DNA of 30,011 nucleotides from Prevotella sp. UBA1705 (GCA_002317385.1 DCJH01000065.1:5972-35982), one strand, 5' to 3'. Numbered from the stretch's first letter, positions 16,398-25,186 are shown. The notes: generated from the letters alone by a model not told the origin. Made by a program: numbers and translations.

Positions 16398-16414
16398 CAA
16401 GGGGGAGAGGCTTT

Positions 16415-17935
16415 TTATTGATGCGCGTCGCGCAACAAATCGTTCACGGTCTTCACAGGATTGAACGTGGAGAGGGGCACCTCAACGAAGATAGTGTTCC
16501 AGTTGCTCATGGCGCCGTTCCACAATCCGGGCAGCTCCAACGCCTTCAGCTCACGGCCGTTCTTGCTCTTCGAGGAGATGAAGCCGGTGCTCTCGTCCAC
16601 ATAATCGGGCAAGTGGAAGGGCTGACCCTTGTAGTCTCTGATAGCGCAGACAAGGTCCACGGGATTGAAATGGGTGCCGCCGGTGAACATCTTCATGTAG
16701 GCTTCGTTGCTCGTGTCAATCTGACTGCTCTCCAATATCTGCAGACTAACGCTGCCATCCTGGTTGTAAGCGAGGAAGGGGCCGCCGCCGGGCTCACCTA
16801 CATTCTTCACCACACCGCACACACGCATGGGTCGGTTGAGCTTCTGGCGCAGGTAAACCACGAGTTCTGCATCTTCCATCTCCTTGAGGTCGGCCGTGCG
16901 ACAGCACAGTTCGCGCTGCACGAAACGGATGATCTCCTCCAGTTTCTGATGGTTGTAAACGCCGCTGTCGAGCACTTTGAGATAGTCGAACGCCTTGCGC
17001 TGCATCTCCACGAGCACGCCGGCGATGACCTGTTTCCACTCCACGGTATCGGCCTTGAGCCTGTCGGGCACCACATTATCAATATTTTTGATAAACACCA
17101 CGTCGGCATCGATGTCGTTCAGGTTCTCGATGAGCGCGCCATGGCCGCCCGGACGGAAGAGCAGCGAGCCGTCTTCGTTGCGGAACGGGGTGTTGTCGGG
17201 GTTGGTGGCAATGGTGTCGGTGCTCGGCTTCTGCTCTGAGAACGAGATGTTATAGTGGATGCCGAACTTCTGTTCGTAGTAGTTCTGCTTCTCGGCCACA
17301 CGTTTCTCAAACAGCTCCAGATGGTCGTGCGACACGGTGAAATGCACATTGGCCTCGCCGTTTGAGCCGGCATAGAGCGCGGCTTCTACGAGATGCTCCT
17401 CCATCGGGGTGCGCGGGCCGTCGTCGTAGCTGTGGAACAGCAGCAGGCCCTTGGGCAGCTGACCATAGTTCAGGCCCGCCGTCTCCAGCATATTGGCAGC
17501 CACAGCCTTATAGTTTCCAGTGCCAATGAGCTCGTCAACGGTCTTTCCCTCGTTGGCCTTACACTTGTCACAGAGCGCGTCGAAGAAGGCAAACTCATGG
17601 ATTTCGGCAAAAAACTTCTTCTCGAAATCAGTCGTCGGCACGTCGTAGTCGGCGCTGACAAAGGCAAACATATTCTTAAACATTCGACTGGCGGCACCCG
17701 AAGCCGGCACAAACTTCACCACCTTGTGGCCGCCCTGCTGCTTATAGGCTTCCCAGTCGGCTACGGCTTTCTGGCGCGCGGCCTCGTCGGGGGCGATGAT
17801 TCCCTTGCCAACGGCAGCGGCTCCCTCTAATCGGAGGAAGGGGAATCCCTGTCTCACCTGTTCGAGCTGATGCTCCACCTTGGCCACAGTCATGCCGCGA
17901 CCTTCTATCTGCTTATAGTCTGCTTCTGTAAACAT
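16415..17935 (-). CDS. DUF4301 family protein, nucleotidyltransferase-like
   Basis: This 506-residue cytoplasmic protein of the DUF4301 family, common in Bacteroidales, has no proven function known to me. Two stretches look like a sugar-nucleotide pyrophosphorylase: FVPASGAASRMFK (75-87), resembling the nucleotide-binding loop (G-x-G-x-R-M), and RPGGHGALIENL (261-272) followed by VVFIKNIDN (279-287), resembling the uridine- and metal-binding parts of UTP-sugar uridylyltransferases. PKGLLLFH (161-168) is also in keeping. The enzyme assignment is an inference. The gene appears single: a -7 box lies 33 nt upstream, and tilS ends 115 nt upstream. Confidence 0.85.
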   Translation of the reverse strand: MFTEADYKQIEGRGMTVAKVEHQLEQVRQGFPFLRLEGAAAVGKGIIAPDEAARQKAVADWEAYKQQGGHKVVKFVPASGAASRMFKNMFAFVSADYDVPTTDFEKKFFAEIHEFAFFDALCDKCKANEGKTVDELIGTGNYKAVAANMLETAGLNYGQLPKGLLLFHSYDDGPRTPMEEHLVEAALYAGSNGEANVHFTVSHDHLELFEKRVAEKQNYYEQKFGIHYNISFSEQKPSTDTIATNPDNTPFRNEDGSLLFRPGGHGALIENLNDIDADVVFIKNIDNVVPDRLKADTVEWKQVIAGVLVEMQRKAFDYLKVLDSGVYNHQKLEEIIRFVQRELCCRTADLKEMEDAELVVYLRQKLNRPMRVCGVVKNVGEPGGGPFLAYNQDGSVSLQILESSQIDTSNEAYMKMFTGGTHFNPVDLVCAIRDYKGQPFHLPDYVDESTGFISSKSKNGRELKALELPGLWNGAMSNWNTIFVEVPLSTFNPVKTVNDLLRDAHQ

Positions 17936-17968
17936 AGTGTTTTAAGTTTATGGTTTTGATTGATACAA

Positions 17969-17976
17969 CAAATATA
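17969..17976 (-). promoter_or_regulatory. -7 promoter element of the DUF4301 gene
   Basis: The minus strand reads TATATTTG, a perfect Bacteroidota -7 box, 33 nt before the ATG at 17935. A TTCG at the -33 position is a poor match. The AT-rich gap 17936-18050 separates the gene from tilS, so separate transcription is likely. Confidence 0.6.
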
Positions 17977-18050
17977 GCCAATATTTATCAAATCACGAAG
18001 AGATATTGGATAAAAAGCGATGAAATATCTGTTCTTTGTCCGCCAGTGGG

Positions 18051-19415
18051 TCAAAGGGTCACGATGAGTGCCTGGCGCGATTGCCCCGAACGCAGGGCGA
18101 AATGGTCGTCGATACGCTGCCCTACAAGCCAAAGGATGCTGCCGCTGGCGTCGCAGACCGCCAACTGGGCCCTACGCAGGGGCAATGGCAGTTTGCGGTC
18201 GGTGAGAAAATCGCTCACCAGCTTACTGCCTTTCATGCCGAACGGCACGAAGCGGTCGCCCGAGCCCACCGGGCGGATGGTCAGCGGGAACTTCACACGG
18301 TCGGCATCGAGCGTGGCTACACTTGTCGAGCGGTCGATGGGGAAGTCGGGGTCGATGGCCTTCAGCGTGAAACGGAACCTGGTTTCCCCGCCCTCAGGCT
18401 CCTGCCGGCCCAGCGATGGGATGGCCATGGGATAGACATAGGTGCCTGGTTCGGGTATGCGCAGGGTGGGCAACGGTCGCTCCCACGCCTTGCGGTCAAG
18501 GAGATAGAGCCGATGGCGGTCGATGGCGGCCACCCAACGCTCGCTCGTCCACTCGGCGCAGCCTTCGCGATGGGCAAGCATCTCCTGTGCCTGCGAGCGG
18601 TTGAAACCCCGACTTCCCACCAAGCTCCACACCACATAGAGCGGCGACGGAGAGGCGAGAACCGAGCGGAGGTCGTAGCTGCCGTCCTCCGTGAGGGCAG
18701 CGTCGAGGGCCCGCGCCACGGCATTCTCGGCCACGAGGCTCACCTCGCCGAGGTTCTCGGTCATGCGGGCGATATTCTCCCGCACCGCCGGATTGATCTC
18801 CTCGAGCATCGGGATGATGTTCAGGCGCAGCTTGTTGCGCATGGCATCGGCTTCGAGATTGGTGCTGTCGGTCACATAGTCCTGCCCCAAGGAGTCCAGA
18901 TAGGCCACGATTTCCTCGCGCGACACGCCGAGCAGAGGCCGCACAATGTGGCCATTGCGGGGGCGCATGCCCTGCAGTCCGGTGAGCCCCGTGCCGCGCA
19001 CGAGGTTGAGCAGCACCGTCTCCACCTGGTCGTCGCGGTGGTGGGCCACACAGATGTCGTCGGCCCCGAGGTCCTGTCGCAGCTGTTCGAAATATCGATA
19101 GCGCAGCTCGCGCGCGGCCATCTCGATAGACACCTTGTGCAGCGAGGCGTAGGTCTGGGTGTCGAAATGGATGCGATGCAAGGTCACGCCCAGCCGCTGG
19201 CACAGCGACACGCAGAAATTCTCGTCGCGAAGACTCTCCTCTCCACGCAACCGGAAGTTGCAATGCGCCGCCTCCACCCTAAAGTTCATCGACCGCAAGG
19301 CGCACAGCAGCGCCACGCTGTCGGCCCCGCCCGATAGCGCCACGACATAAAAGCCGTCACGACGCAGCAGGTCATGGCGGCTGATATAGGTTTCGATGTG
19401 GTGGATGAACGTCAT
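18051..19415 (-). CDS. tilS: tRNA(Ile)-lysidine synthase TilS
   Basis: TilS attaches lysine to C34 of the AUA-reading tRNA-Ile, using ATP. The 454-residue protein has the PP-loop motif SGGADS at 28-33, AHCNFRLRGEES (~50-61), AHHRDDQVETVLLNLVRGTG (~123-142) and LLGVSREEI (~160-168), all typical of the N-terminal synthetase domain. A C-terminal TilS domain includes RPVGSGDRFVPFGMKGSKLVSDF (~386-408). The start is 9 nt after the RlmI-like gene, so the two are co-transcribed. Confidence 0.96.
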   Translation of the reverse strand: MTFIHHIETYISRHDLLRRDGFYVVALSGGADSVALLCALRSMNFRVEAAHCNFRLRGEESLRDENFCVSLCQRLGVTLHRIHFDTQTYASLHKVSIEMAARELRYRYFEQLRQDLGADDICVAHHRDDQVETVLLNLVRGTGLTGLQGMRPRNGHIVRPLLGVSREEIVAYLDSLGQDYVTDSTNLEADAMRNKLRLNIIPMLEEINPAVRENIARMTENLGEVSLVAENAVARALDAALTEDGSYDLRSVLASPSPLYVVWSLVGSRGFNRSQAQEMLAHREGCAEWTSERWVAAIDRHRLYLLDRKAWERPLPTLRIPEPGTYVYPMAIPSLGRQEPEGGETRFRFTLKAIDPDFPIDRSTSVATLDADRVKFPLTIRPVGSGDRFVPFGMKGSKLVSDFLTDRKLPLPLRRAQLAVCDASGSILWLVGQRIDDHFALRSGQSRQALIVTL

Positions 19416-19424
19416 GATCAGGGG

Positions 19425-20606
19425 TTATTCAACGTAGAGCACCAGTCCCTTGAGGTATTCGCCCTCAGGATGATAGATATTGATGGGGTGGTCGGCCGGC
19501 TGGTGCAGCTGGTGCAAGATGCGCACCTTGCGCCCGGTCTGAGCCGCGGCGGTGAACACGGCATTGCGGAAATTGTCCTTGGTCACCACCTGCGAGCAGC
19601 TGAATGTGAACAGGATGCCGCCATGCTTGATGCGTTCCAGTCCTTTCACATTGAGGCGGGTGTAGCCCTTCAGCGCGTTGCGCAGGGCGCCGCGATGCTT
19701 GGCAAAGGCCGGCGGATCGAGCACCATGAGGTCGTATTTGTTGTCGTTGGCATCGAGATACCTGAACGCATCGTCGCAGAATGCCTCGTGACGGGCGTCG
19801 CCGGGGAAGTTCATCTCGATGTTTCTATTGGTCAGTTCGATGGCCTTGGCACTGCTGTCCACCGAGTGTACGAGCTTCGCGCCACCGCGCATGGCATAGA
19901 CCGAGAAGCCGCCGGTGTAGCAAAACATGTTGAGCACGGTCTTATCCTTGGCATATTGCTCCAGCAACGAGCGGTTCTCGCGCTGGTCTACGAAGAAGCC
20001 TGTCTTCTGACCGCGCAGCCAGTCTACGTGGAATTTCAGTCCGTTCTCCACGGCGGTATTGTCGTCGGTCGACCCAATGATAAAGCCGTTCTCCTGTCCG
20101 AGGTCGGCCTTATAGGGCAGCGTGGTCTCGCTCTTGTAGTAGACGTTGCTGATGCGATGGCCCATCACCTCGACCAGCGCCTCGCCAATCTCTTGCCGGC
20201 ACACGTGCATGCCCACGCTGTGGGCCTGCATCACGGCCGTGGCGCCATAGCAGTCGATGATGAGTCCGGGCAGGTTGTCGCCCTCGCCGTGCACCAGTCG
20301 GTAGGTGTTGTTGTGCACGTTGTCGGCAATGCCGATGCTCAGGCGCATCTGGAGAGCCGCCGCAAGTCGCGAGGTCCAGAACTCATGGTCGATGGTTATA
20401 TCCCTGAACGAGAGCACACGCACGGCGATGCTGCCTATCTGGTAGTGGCCAACGGCAATAAATTCGCCCTCAGAGGTGATGACGCGCACCACGTCTCCCT
20501 CCTCGATGCCCTCGTCGGCATGATGGATAGCACCCGAGAAAATCCACGGATGAAAGCGCAGGAGTGACTCTTCCTTGCCTCGTTTGAGATATATATTCTT
20601 ATACAT
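19425..20606 (-). CDS. rlmI: Class I SAM-dependent rRNA methyltransferase, RlmI-like
   Basis: The family methylates a cytosine in 23S rRNA (m5C1962 in E. coli RlmI). The 393-residue protein has an N-terminal PUA-like RNA-binding domain (~1-75), then the Rossmann methyltransferase domain with SAM motif VLNMFCYTGGFSVYA (~224-238), VLDPPAF (295-301) and the catalytic-cysteine motif FTFSCSQ (333-339). The ATG at 20606 (MYKNIYLKRGK) is preferred over the TTG at 20615. It sits 87 nt after the exonuclease gene and 9 nt before tilS. The symbol is by family; site specificity in this organism is unproven. Confidence 0.9.
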   Translation of the reverse strand: MYKNIYLKRGKEESLLRFHPWIFSGAIHHADEGIEEGDVVRVITSEGEFIAVGHYQIGSIAVRVLSFRDITIDHEFWTSRLAAALQMRLSIGIADNVHNNTYRLVHGEGDNLPGLIIDCYGATAVMQAHSVGMHVCRQEIGEALVEVMGHRISNVYYKSETTLPYKADLGQENGFIIGSTDDNTAVENGLKFHVDWLRGQKTGFFVDQRENRSLLEQYAKDKTVLNMFCYTGGFSVYAMRGGAKLVHSVDSSAKAIELTNRNIEMNFPGDARHEAFCDDAFRYLDANDNKYDLMVLDPPAFAKHRGALRNALKGYTRLNVKGLERIKHGGILFTFSCSQVVTKDNFRNAVFTAAAQTGRKVRILHQLHQPADHPINIYHPEGEYLKGLVLYVE

Positions 20607-20693
20607 TTCTGTCAAAATTTATAGTGATACAATTCGATGGTCGGCCAGAGGGGCCATCGATGGCTTGGCCAAAAGGAGGGGAAGGGGCGGGCA

Positions 20694-21362
20694 TCAGTGC
20701 TCCGCAGCCACCAACTTGCCCGGTGCTGAGCCTGCTGCCACAGGCTCGGGAACCACCACGAGGTCGTAGTCGTGGGTCTTCTTGAGTCGCGTCATCTCCT
20801 CATAGAGGTTGATGCAGCTCCATGCGTCGATGGCGGCATACTGCTTCTGCTTGTCGGTGAGCACCGGGGCCTCCCAGTTGGAGAGGCGCTGTCGCTTGGA
20901 GATTTTCTCCTGAAAGAAGTTGGCATAGAGCTTCTGCAGACTCAAATCCTGTACGCCCAGCTCCGGCACAATGTTCTGCAGGTCGATAAACAGGCCCGGC
21001 TTGAACTCCTCACGAGCCTGCAGCGCGCGCAGGTCGTCGTGCCACGAGAGCCCGATTTTCTTCACCGTCGTGTCTTCGAGCAGCCGTTTGATGGCGGGCG
21101 TCATGCCCGTGTGGTTGAGCCTGAAGAGGAAACAGGTGTCGCGGGAAGATACCTGCAGCAGGCACACCTGGTGCTGCTCGCCGCGACGGAAGGTGGGCTT
21201 GGTCTCGGTGTCTACGCCGAGGATGTCACAAGAAAGCAGGTAGTCGACGGCCTTCTCGGTCTCCTTGGGCGAAATGATGGATATGATTCGCCCCTTGAAC
21301 ACCACGCAGGGAAGTGCCGTGATTTCCTTTTTGTCAAACTTATTGTATATTTTCTTTCTCAT
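20694..21362 (-). CDS. 3'-5' exonuclease of the DEDD superfamily, RNase D-like
   Basis: This 222-residue protein is built as a lone DEDD-type exonuclease domain. Motif I is GVDTETKP (D51, E53), motif II is IGLSWHDDLRAL with its aspartates, and motif III is YAAIDAWSCINLY, the DEDDy arrangement with Tyr and Asp. No HRDC domain is present, so it is shorter than RNase D and nearer to the small exonucleases common in Bacteroidetes. The ATG at 21362 (MRKKIYNKF) is chosen; an ATG at 21371 would add MHI. A -7 box lies at 21382-21389. It leads an apparent operon with the RlmI-like gene and tilS. Confidence 0.9.
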   Translation of the reverse strand: MRKKIYNKFDKKEITALPCVVFKGRIISIISPKETEKAVDYLLSCDILGVDTETKPTFRRGEQHQVCLLQVSSRDTCFLFRLNHTGMTPAIKRLLEDTTVKKIGLSWHDDLRALQAREEFKPGLFIDLQNIVPELGVQDLSLQKLYANFFQEKISKRQRLSNWEAPVLTDKQKQYAAIDAWSCINLYEEMTRLKKTHDYDLVVVPEPVAAGSAPGKLVAAEH

Positions 21363-21381
21363 TATATGCATTTACAACATG

Positions 21382-21389
21382 CAAAAGTA
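21382..21389 (-). promoter_or_regulatory. -7 promoter element of the exonuclease-rlmI-tilS run
   Basis: The minus strand reads TACTTTTG, matching TAnnTTTG. The start of transcription would be near 21375, about 13 nt before the ATG at 21362. The -33 position is not a good match. Confidence 0.55.
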
Positions 21390-21600
21390 TAAAAAAATGC
21401 CTAATAAATAGGTATAAAGGCGGAGTTTTTTCTTTAGGGCATGGAAAAGGCGCGAGAATGGGGTGGATTAAGCACAAGACCTTGGTCTGACAGTGGATTC
21501 TTCCGCGTCTTAGGTGGATGAAGATTCTGTGGGAGGCGCACAACGGGTGTTTCTTTTTTGAACAACGGATGAAACGGAAGATGCGGAACCCTCCGGCACA

Positions 21601-21631
21601 CGGCGATTACGCCGAGGGCCGCTCAGCGGCC
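21601..21631. repeat. Two adjacent small hairpins
   Basis: CGGCG-ATTA-CGCCG (21601-21614) is followed 2 nt later by GGCCGC-TCA-GCGGCC (21617-21631). Both are perfect. They lie in the gap between divergent genes, where no transcript end is expected. Otherwise 21390-21745 holds no gene or motif I can support. Confidence 0.6.
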
Positions 21632-21745
21632 TGCGGGGTACACGGAAACAGCCCACCCGTTTCTGTCGCAGAATAGCGGTTTATGGCGTTGATGGCGAGA
21701 GTTGTTTCATAGGGCATTACATGCGGGCCGTGTGAGTCTGTGGCC

Positions 21746-21889
21746 TCTGTGTGAGAACAAAATAGCGGGATTCATGAAGCCGCAAGGCTTCTCTGTGAAA
21801 ATCTGTGAGGGTCTGTGTGAGAACAAAATAGCGGGTGTCATGAAGCCGCAAGGCTTCTCTGTGAAAGTCTGTGAGGGTCTGTGTGAGAT
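21746..21889. repeat. 66-bp tandem direct repeat, 2.2 copies
   Basis: Units start at 21746, 21812 and 21878 (partial), each beginning TCTGTGTGAG. The two full units differ at only a few positions. Because 66 is a multiple of 3, one frame stays open (21702-21917) and repeats 22 residues, but there is no signal, promoter or family match and I do not call it a gene. Confidence 0.9.
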
Positions 21890-21933
21890 AAACGACAACC
21901 CAACGACAGCTCTGTGAGCGAGAAAATTCCCCC

Positions 21934-22052
21934 TCCGGCGGTGCGGACATCCACGGGGGATGTCCCTACTGAGCCTTCGCTTAGCCCATCCTGAACCCCG
22001 TTTACCCTGCATTTCACTCCCCTCCCTCCGGGGGAGGGGCAAGGGGGAGAGG
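21934..22052. repeat. Second copy of the composite dispersed repeat module
   Basis: The module is CCGGCGGTGCGG (within 21935-21947), the left palindrome arm (21943-21969), then a stretch ending TGCATTTCACTCCCC, the CTCCCT/GGGAGGGG hairpin and GGCAAGGGGGAGAGGC. The same order and spacing is found at 16292-16412 beside the DUF4301 gene. It is followed to 22097 by further degenerate GGGGGAGAGGC repeats. Confidence 0.85.
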
Positions 22053-22250
22053 CCGTAGGGGAAGGGGGAGAGGCTGTAGGGGCAGGGAGCGAGAGGCTTT
22101 GGGATACGGCTATCGGCTCTTCCTTTTGTCAATATTTCTTCCCTATTTCCCTGCCTCAAAATCTCCCCCAAATAGAAATTCCATGCTTCAAACAATGACC
22201 TTTCTGCCTCCTCTTTCCCTCAAAACGCACTCTCCCAACGACGATTCCTA

Positions 22251-22360
22251 CCTTATCGCACCGCCGAAAGGTATTAACGGCAACGCCATCTCGACCTTAT
22301 CGCACCACCGAAAGCTACTCTTTCCGGCCCGAAAAAGCCCTTATCGCACCGCGTTTAGAA
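22251..22360. repeat. Three 44-bp-spaced copies of a CCTTATCGCACC motif
   Basis: CCTTATCGCACC begins at 22251, 22295 and 22339, exactly 44 nt apart. The first two are followed by CGAAAG. The first copy forms a small stem, TACCTT with AAGGTA. The stretch from 22098 to 22679 contains an open frame of 186 codons (22099-22659), but its composition (Pro, Ser, Thr, His throughout) looks like translated repeat DNA. Confidence 0.8.
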
Positions 22361-22679
22361 AACTATCCTCCACTCAACCCCACCTAATCCCTGCAACTCC
22401 AAACTGCTCAGCCACTTGCAGAAAACCCGCATTTTGGCCCGTTTTACGCACCGACGTTTTTCGATTTCCAAATACGCGAGCTATGAGCAACACTTTGTCA
22501 GCATCTTTCAAACCCATTTTCCACACACGAGCACACACTCTCTCCACTGCCCCTACAACCATGCTTCCTCCCCATGACTACCCTATCCCACCCACTCTGC
22601 AATCTCCCCTCTCCTCTCCCGCACCGAAATCATTATCATATAATTGTCATTTGAAATAGAAAACTTACCCCTGTTTTCT

Positions 22680-22710
22680 TTTGAAATTCGCCTAAAATCC
22701 ATTAATTTTG
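22680..22710 (+). promoter_or_regulatory. Promoter of ftsK
   Basis: TTTG (22680-22683), a 19-nt spacer and TAATTTTG (22703-22710) make a full match to the Bacteroidota housekeeping promoter. Transcription should start near 22717, leaving a leader of about 19 nt before the ATG at 22736. Confidence 0.85.
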
Positions 22711-22735
22711 CAAGTATAATAAGTAGCATAGAATA

Positions 22736-25186
22736 ATGGTGAAAAGAAAACCGAGCCGCAAACCTAAGAAATTTGGGGAGGCGATAGGTATCAAGAATAT
22801 ATTTGGGAACGAGACATCCGACTTCTTTATTGGTCTGATCCTGCTGGCTATCGCCCTGTTTATGGTCATAGCCATGGTATCATATTTCTCTACCGGGCAG
22901 GTGGATCAGAGCATTCTGGAGAACATGCGACCCGGAGAATGGCTCAACCGGCACCAGGAATTTACCAACTATTGCGGCTCGTTCGGCGCGCTGCTGTCCT
23001 ACTATCTCATCACGATCAACTTCGGACTGCCCGCCTTCCTCATCCCCGCCTTTATCATTCTGGTAGCGCTCAAGCTCATGAGGGCCTACTCGGTGAACCT
23101 CTGGAAATGGTTCCTCGGCATGGCGCTGGTCATGGTTTGGACCTCGGTGACATTCGCCAAGTTCCTCACTCCGCTCACCACGAACCTCATATTCAATCCC
23201 GGCGGCAACCACGGCGTGTTCTGCGTGCGCCAGCTGGAGAACATGATGGGCCCTCCGGGACTCACCGCCATCCTGCTCATCGTGGCCCTGGCCTTCCTCA
23301 CTTACCTCAGCGCGGAGACCATAGAAGTGATTCGTAAGGCCATGAACCCGGTGAAATATATCACCGACAAAGTGAAATTCACCATCACTAACCATGTGCC
23401 CAAGGACGAGAATGCCGACTCCAACGACATCGAGATCGTGGAGGAGCCGGCCCCGGCAGAGGAAGAAGAGACTGAGCCCAACGTGGTAGACCTCACCGAT
23501 ATGTCGCAGGGCGAGCCGCAGGCAAGCCCGCTCAAGGCCGAAGAACCCGTCGTTGTGCCGCCCGCCGCAGACATTCCGCCGCGCGAAAGCCAGCTCGTGG
23601 TCGACGCTGTGAAGCAGGAAGACCAGGCGTCGGGCAACACTTTGGCCGGCGACGAGCGCCTCAACACGCCCATAAACCCACTGGAACCGTTTACCAAATA
23701 CAAGTTTCCCCACTGCGAATTGCTGAAGAAATACAACAATAAACCGGTGATCGACATGGAGGAAATCAAGGCCAACAACGCCCGTATCGTAGAGGTGCTC
23801 AACAGTTTCGGCGTGAAAATCAGCAAGATCAACGCCACCGTGGGCCCCACCGTGACCCTCTACGAAATCACTCCAGCCGAGGGTGTGCGCATCAGTAAGA
23901 TTCGCGGACTCGAGGCCGACATCGCCCTGAGCCTCTCGGCGCTGGGCATCCGCATCATCGCGCCTATCCCCGGCAAGGGCACCATCGGCATCGAGGTGCC
24001 CAACAAGAACCCGCAGATTGTGTCGATGGAGAGCGTGCTCAACACCAAGAAGTTCCAGACCACGCGCATGGCACTGCCCATGGCCCTCGGCAAGACCATC
24101 ACCAACGAGGTCTATATGGTCGACCTCGCCAAGATTCCCCACCTCCTTGTGGCCGGCGCCACGGGTCAGGGTAAGTCGGTTGCGCTCAATGCCATCATCA
24201 CGTCGCTACTCTACAAGAAGCATCCCAACGAGCTCAAGTTTGTGCTTGTAGACCCGAAGAAGGTGGAGTTTAGCATCTACAACAAGATTGCTCCCCACTA
24301 TATGGCAGCGCTTCCAGAGAACGAAGACGAGCCCATCATCACCGATGTGCAGAAGGTTGTGCGCACGCTCAACTCGCTCTGCAAGCTCATGGACACCCGC
24401 TATGACCTGCTGAAGAAGGCCCAGGTGAAGAAGATTGATGAGTATAATGATAAGTATATCAACCATAAACTGCGCCTCACCGACGGACATTATTATATGC
24501 CTTACATCGTCGTTGTTATCGATGAGTTCGGCGATCTCATCATGACGGCAGGCAAAGAGATAGAGCTTCCCATCCAGCGCATTGCCCAATTGGCCCGCGC
24601 CGTGGGCATCCACATGATCATTGCCACACAGCGTCCGACCACGAAGATTATCACAGGTAACATCAAAGCCAACTTCCCGGGACGCATGGCATTCCGTGTT
24701 ACGTCGCAAATCGACTCCCGCACCATCCTCGATTGCACCGGTGCCGACCAGCTCATAGGCCGAGGCGACATGCTCTTCCTGGCCGGAGGTGAGCCCATCC
24801 GACTGCAGTGCGCCTTCGTAGACACACCTGAGATTGAGGCCATCAACGACTATATCAGCGGTCAGCCCGGCCCCGTGGATCCGGCCGAACTGCCCGAACC
24901 CGACGACAACACCGGCGGAATGGGGGCCGGAGCGGGCGCCACCGACTCGAAGAGCCTTGATCCTTTCTTCGACGAAGCGGCCCATGCCATCGTCATTACC
25001 CAGCAGGGCTCCACCAGTATGATACAGCGCCGCTTCTCCATTGGCTACAATCGTGCCGGCCGTCTCATGGACCAGCTCCAGATGGCAGGTATCGTGGGCG
25101 AGGCGCAGGGGTCCAAACCGCGCGACGTGCTCATCACCGACGAGGCCAGCCTCAATGCCCTTCTCACACAGATTCACAGCAACTGA
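22736..25186 (+). CDS. ftsK: DNA translocase FtsK
   Basis: FtsK sits at the division septum and pumps chromosomal DNA so that the termini are cleared and dimers are resolved. The 816-residue protein has an N-terminal basic segment and about four membrane helices (~29-50, 85-112, 124-142, 176-192). An acidic/proline-rich linker (~222-320) is short for the family. The motor domain has Walker A GATGQGKS (474-481) and Walker B VVVIDEFGD (592-600). IATQRPTTKIITGNIKANFP follows. The C-terminal winged-helix gamma domain (~750-816, with RRFSIGYNRAGRLMDQLQ) recognises polar DNA sequences. A very good promoter precedes it and a LolA-like gene follows after 84 nt. Confidence 0.97.
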   Translation: MVKRKPSRKPKKFGEAIGIKNIFGNETSDFFIGLILLAIALFMVIAMVSYFSTGQVDQSILENMRPGEWLNRHQEFTNYCGSFGALLSYYLITINFGLPAFLIPAFIILVALKLMRAYSVNLWKWFLGMALVMVWTSVTFAKFLTPLTTNLIFNPGGNHGVFCVRQLENMMGPPGLTAILLIVALAFLTYLSAETIEVIRKAMNPVKYITDKVKFTITNHVPKDENADSNDIEIVEEPAPAEEEETEPNVVDLTDMSQGEPQASPLKAEEPVVVPPAADIPPRESQLVVDAVKQEDQASGNTLAGDERLNTPINPLEPFTKYKFPHCELLKKYNNKPVIDMEEIKANNARIVEVLNSFGVKISKINATVGPTVTLYEITPAEGVRISKIRGLEADIALSLSALGIRIIAPIPGKGTIGIEVPNKNPQIVSMESVLNTKKFQTTRMALPMALGKTITNEVYMVDLAKIPHLLVAGATGQGKSVALNAIITSLLYKKHPNELKFVLVDPKKVEFSIYNKIAPHYMAALPENEDEPIITDVQKVVRTLNSLCKLMDTRYDLLKKAQVKKIDEYNDKYINHKLRLTDGHYYMPYIVVVIDEFGDLIMTAGKEIELPIQRIAQLARAVGIHMIIATQRPTTKIITGNIKANFPGRMAFRVTSQIDSRTILDCTGADQLIGRGDMLFLAGGEPIRLQCAFVDTPEIEAINDYISGQPGPVDPAELPEPDDNTGGMGAGAGATDSKSLDPFFDEAAHAIVITQQGSTSMIQRRFSIGYNRAGRLMDQLQMAGIVGEAQGSKPRDVLITDEASLNALLTQIHSN

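Noticed and set aside
16265..17239. 324-codon open frame on the plus strand
   Set aside because: It lies opposite the well-supported DUF4301 gene and starts inside repeat DNA.
18036..20567. 433- and 397-codon plus-strand frames
   Set aside because: They are antisense to tilS and the RlmI-like gene, both of which carry clear family motifs.
21702..21917. 71-codon frame across the 66-bp repeats
   Set aside because: It is open only because the repeat period is a multiple of three; no start signal or family.
22251..22360. Short CRISPR-like array (44-nt period)
   Set aside because: Only three motif copies of changing sequence are seen, the spacer parts are short and related, and there is no leader or cas gene.
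22099..22659. 186-codon plus-strand frame upstream of ftsK
   Set aside because: It runs through the 44-bp repeats, is full of Pro/Ser/Thr/His without domain or signal, and lacks a promoter.
22880..25177. Long minus-strand frames (420 and 323 codons)
   Set aside because: They are antisense to ftsK and have no promoter or motif.
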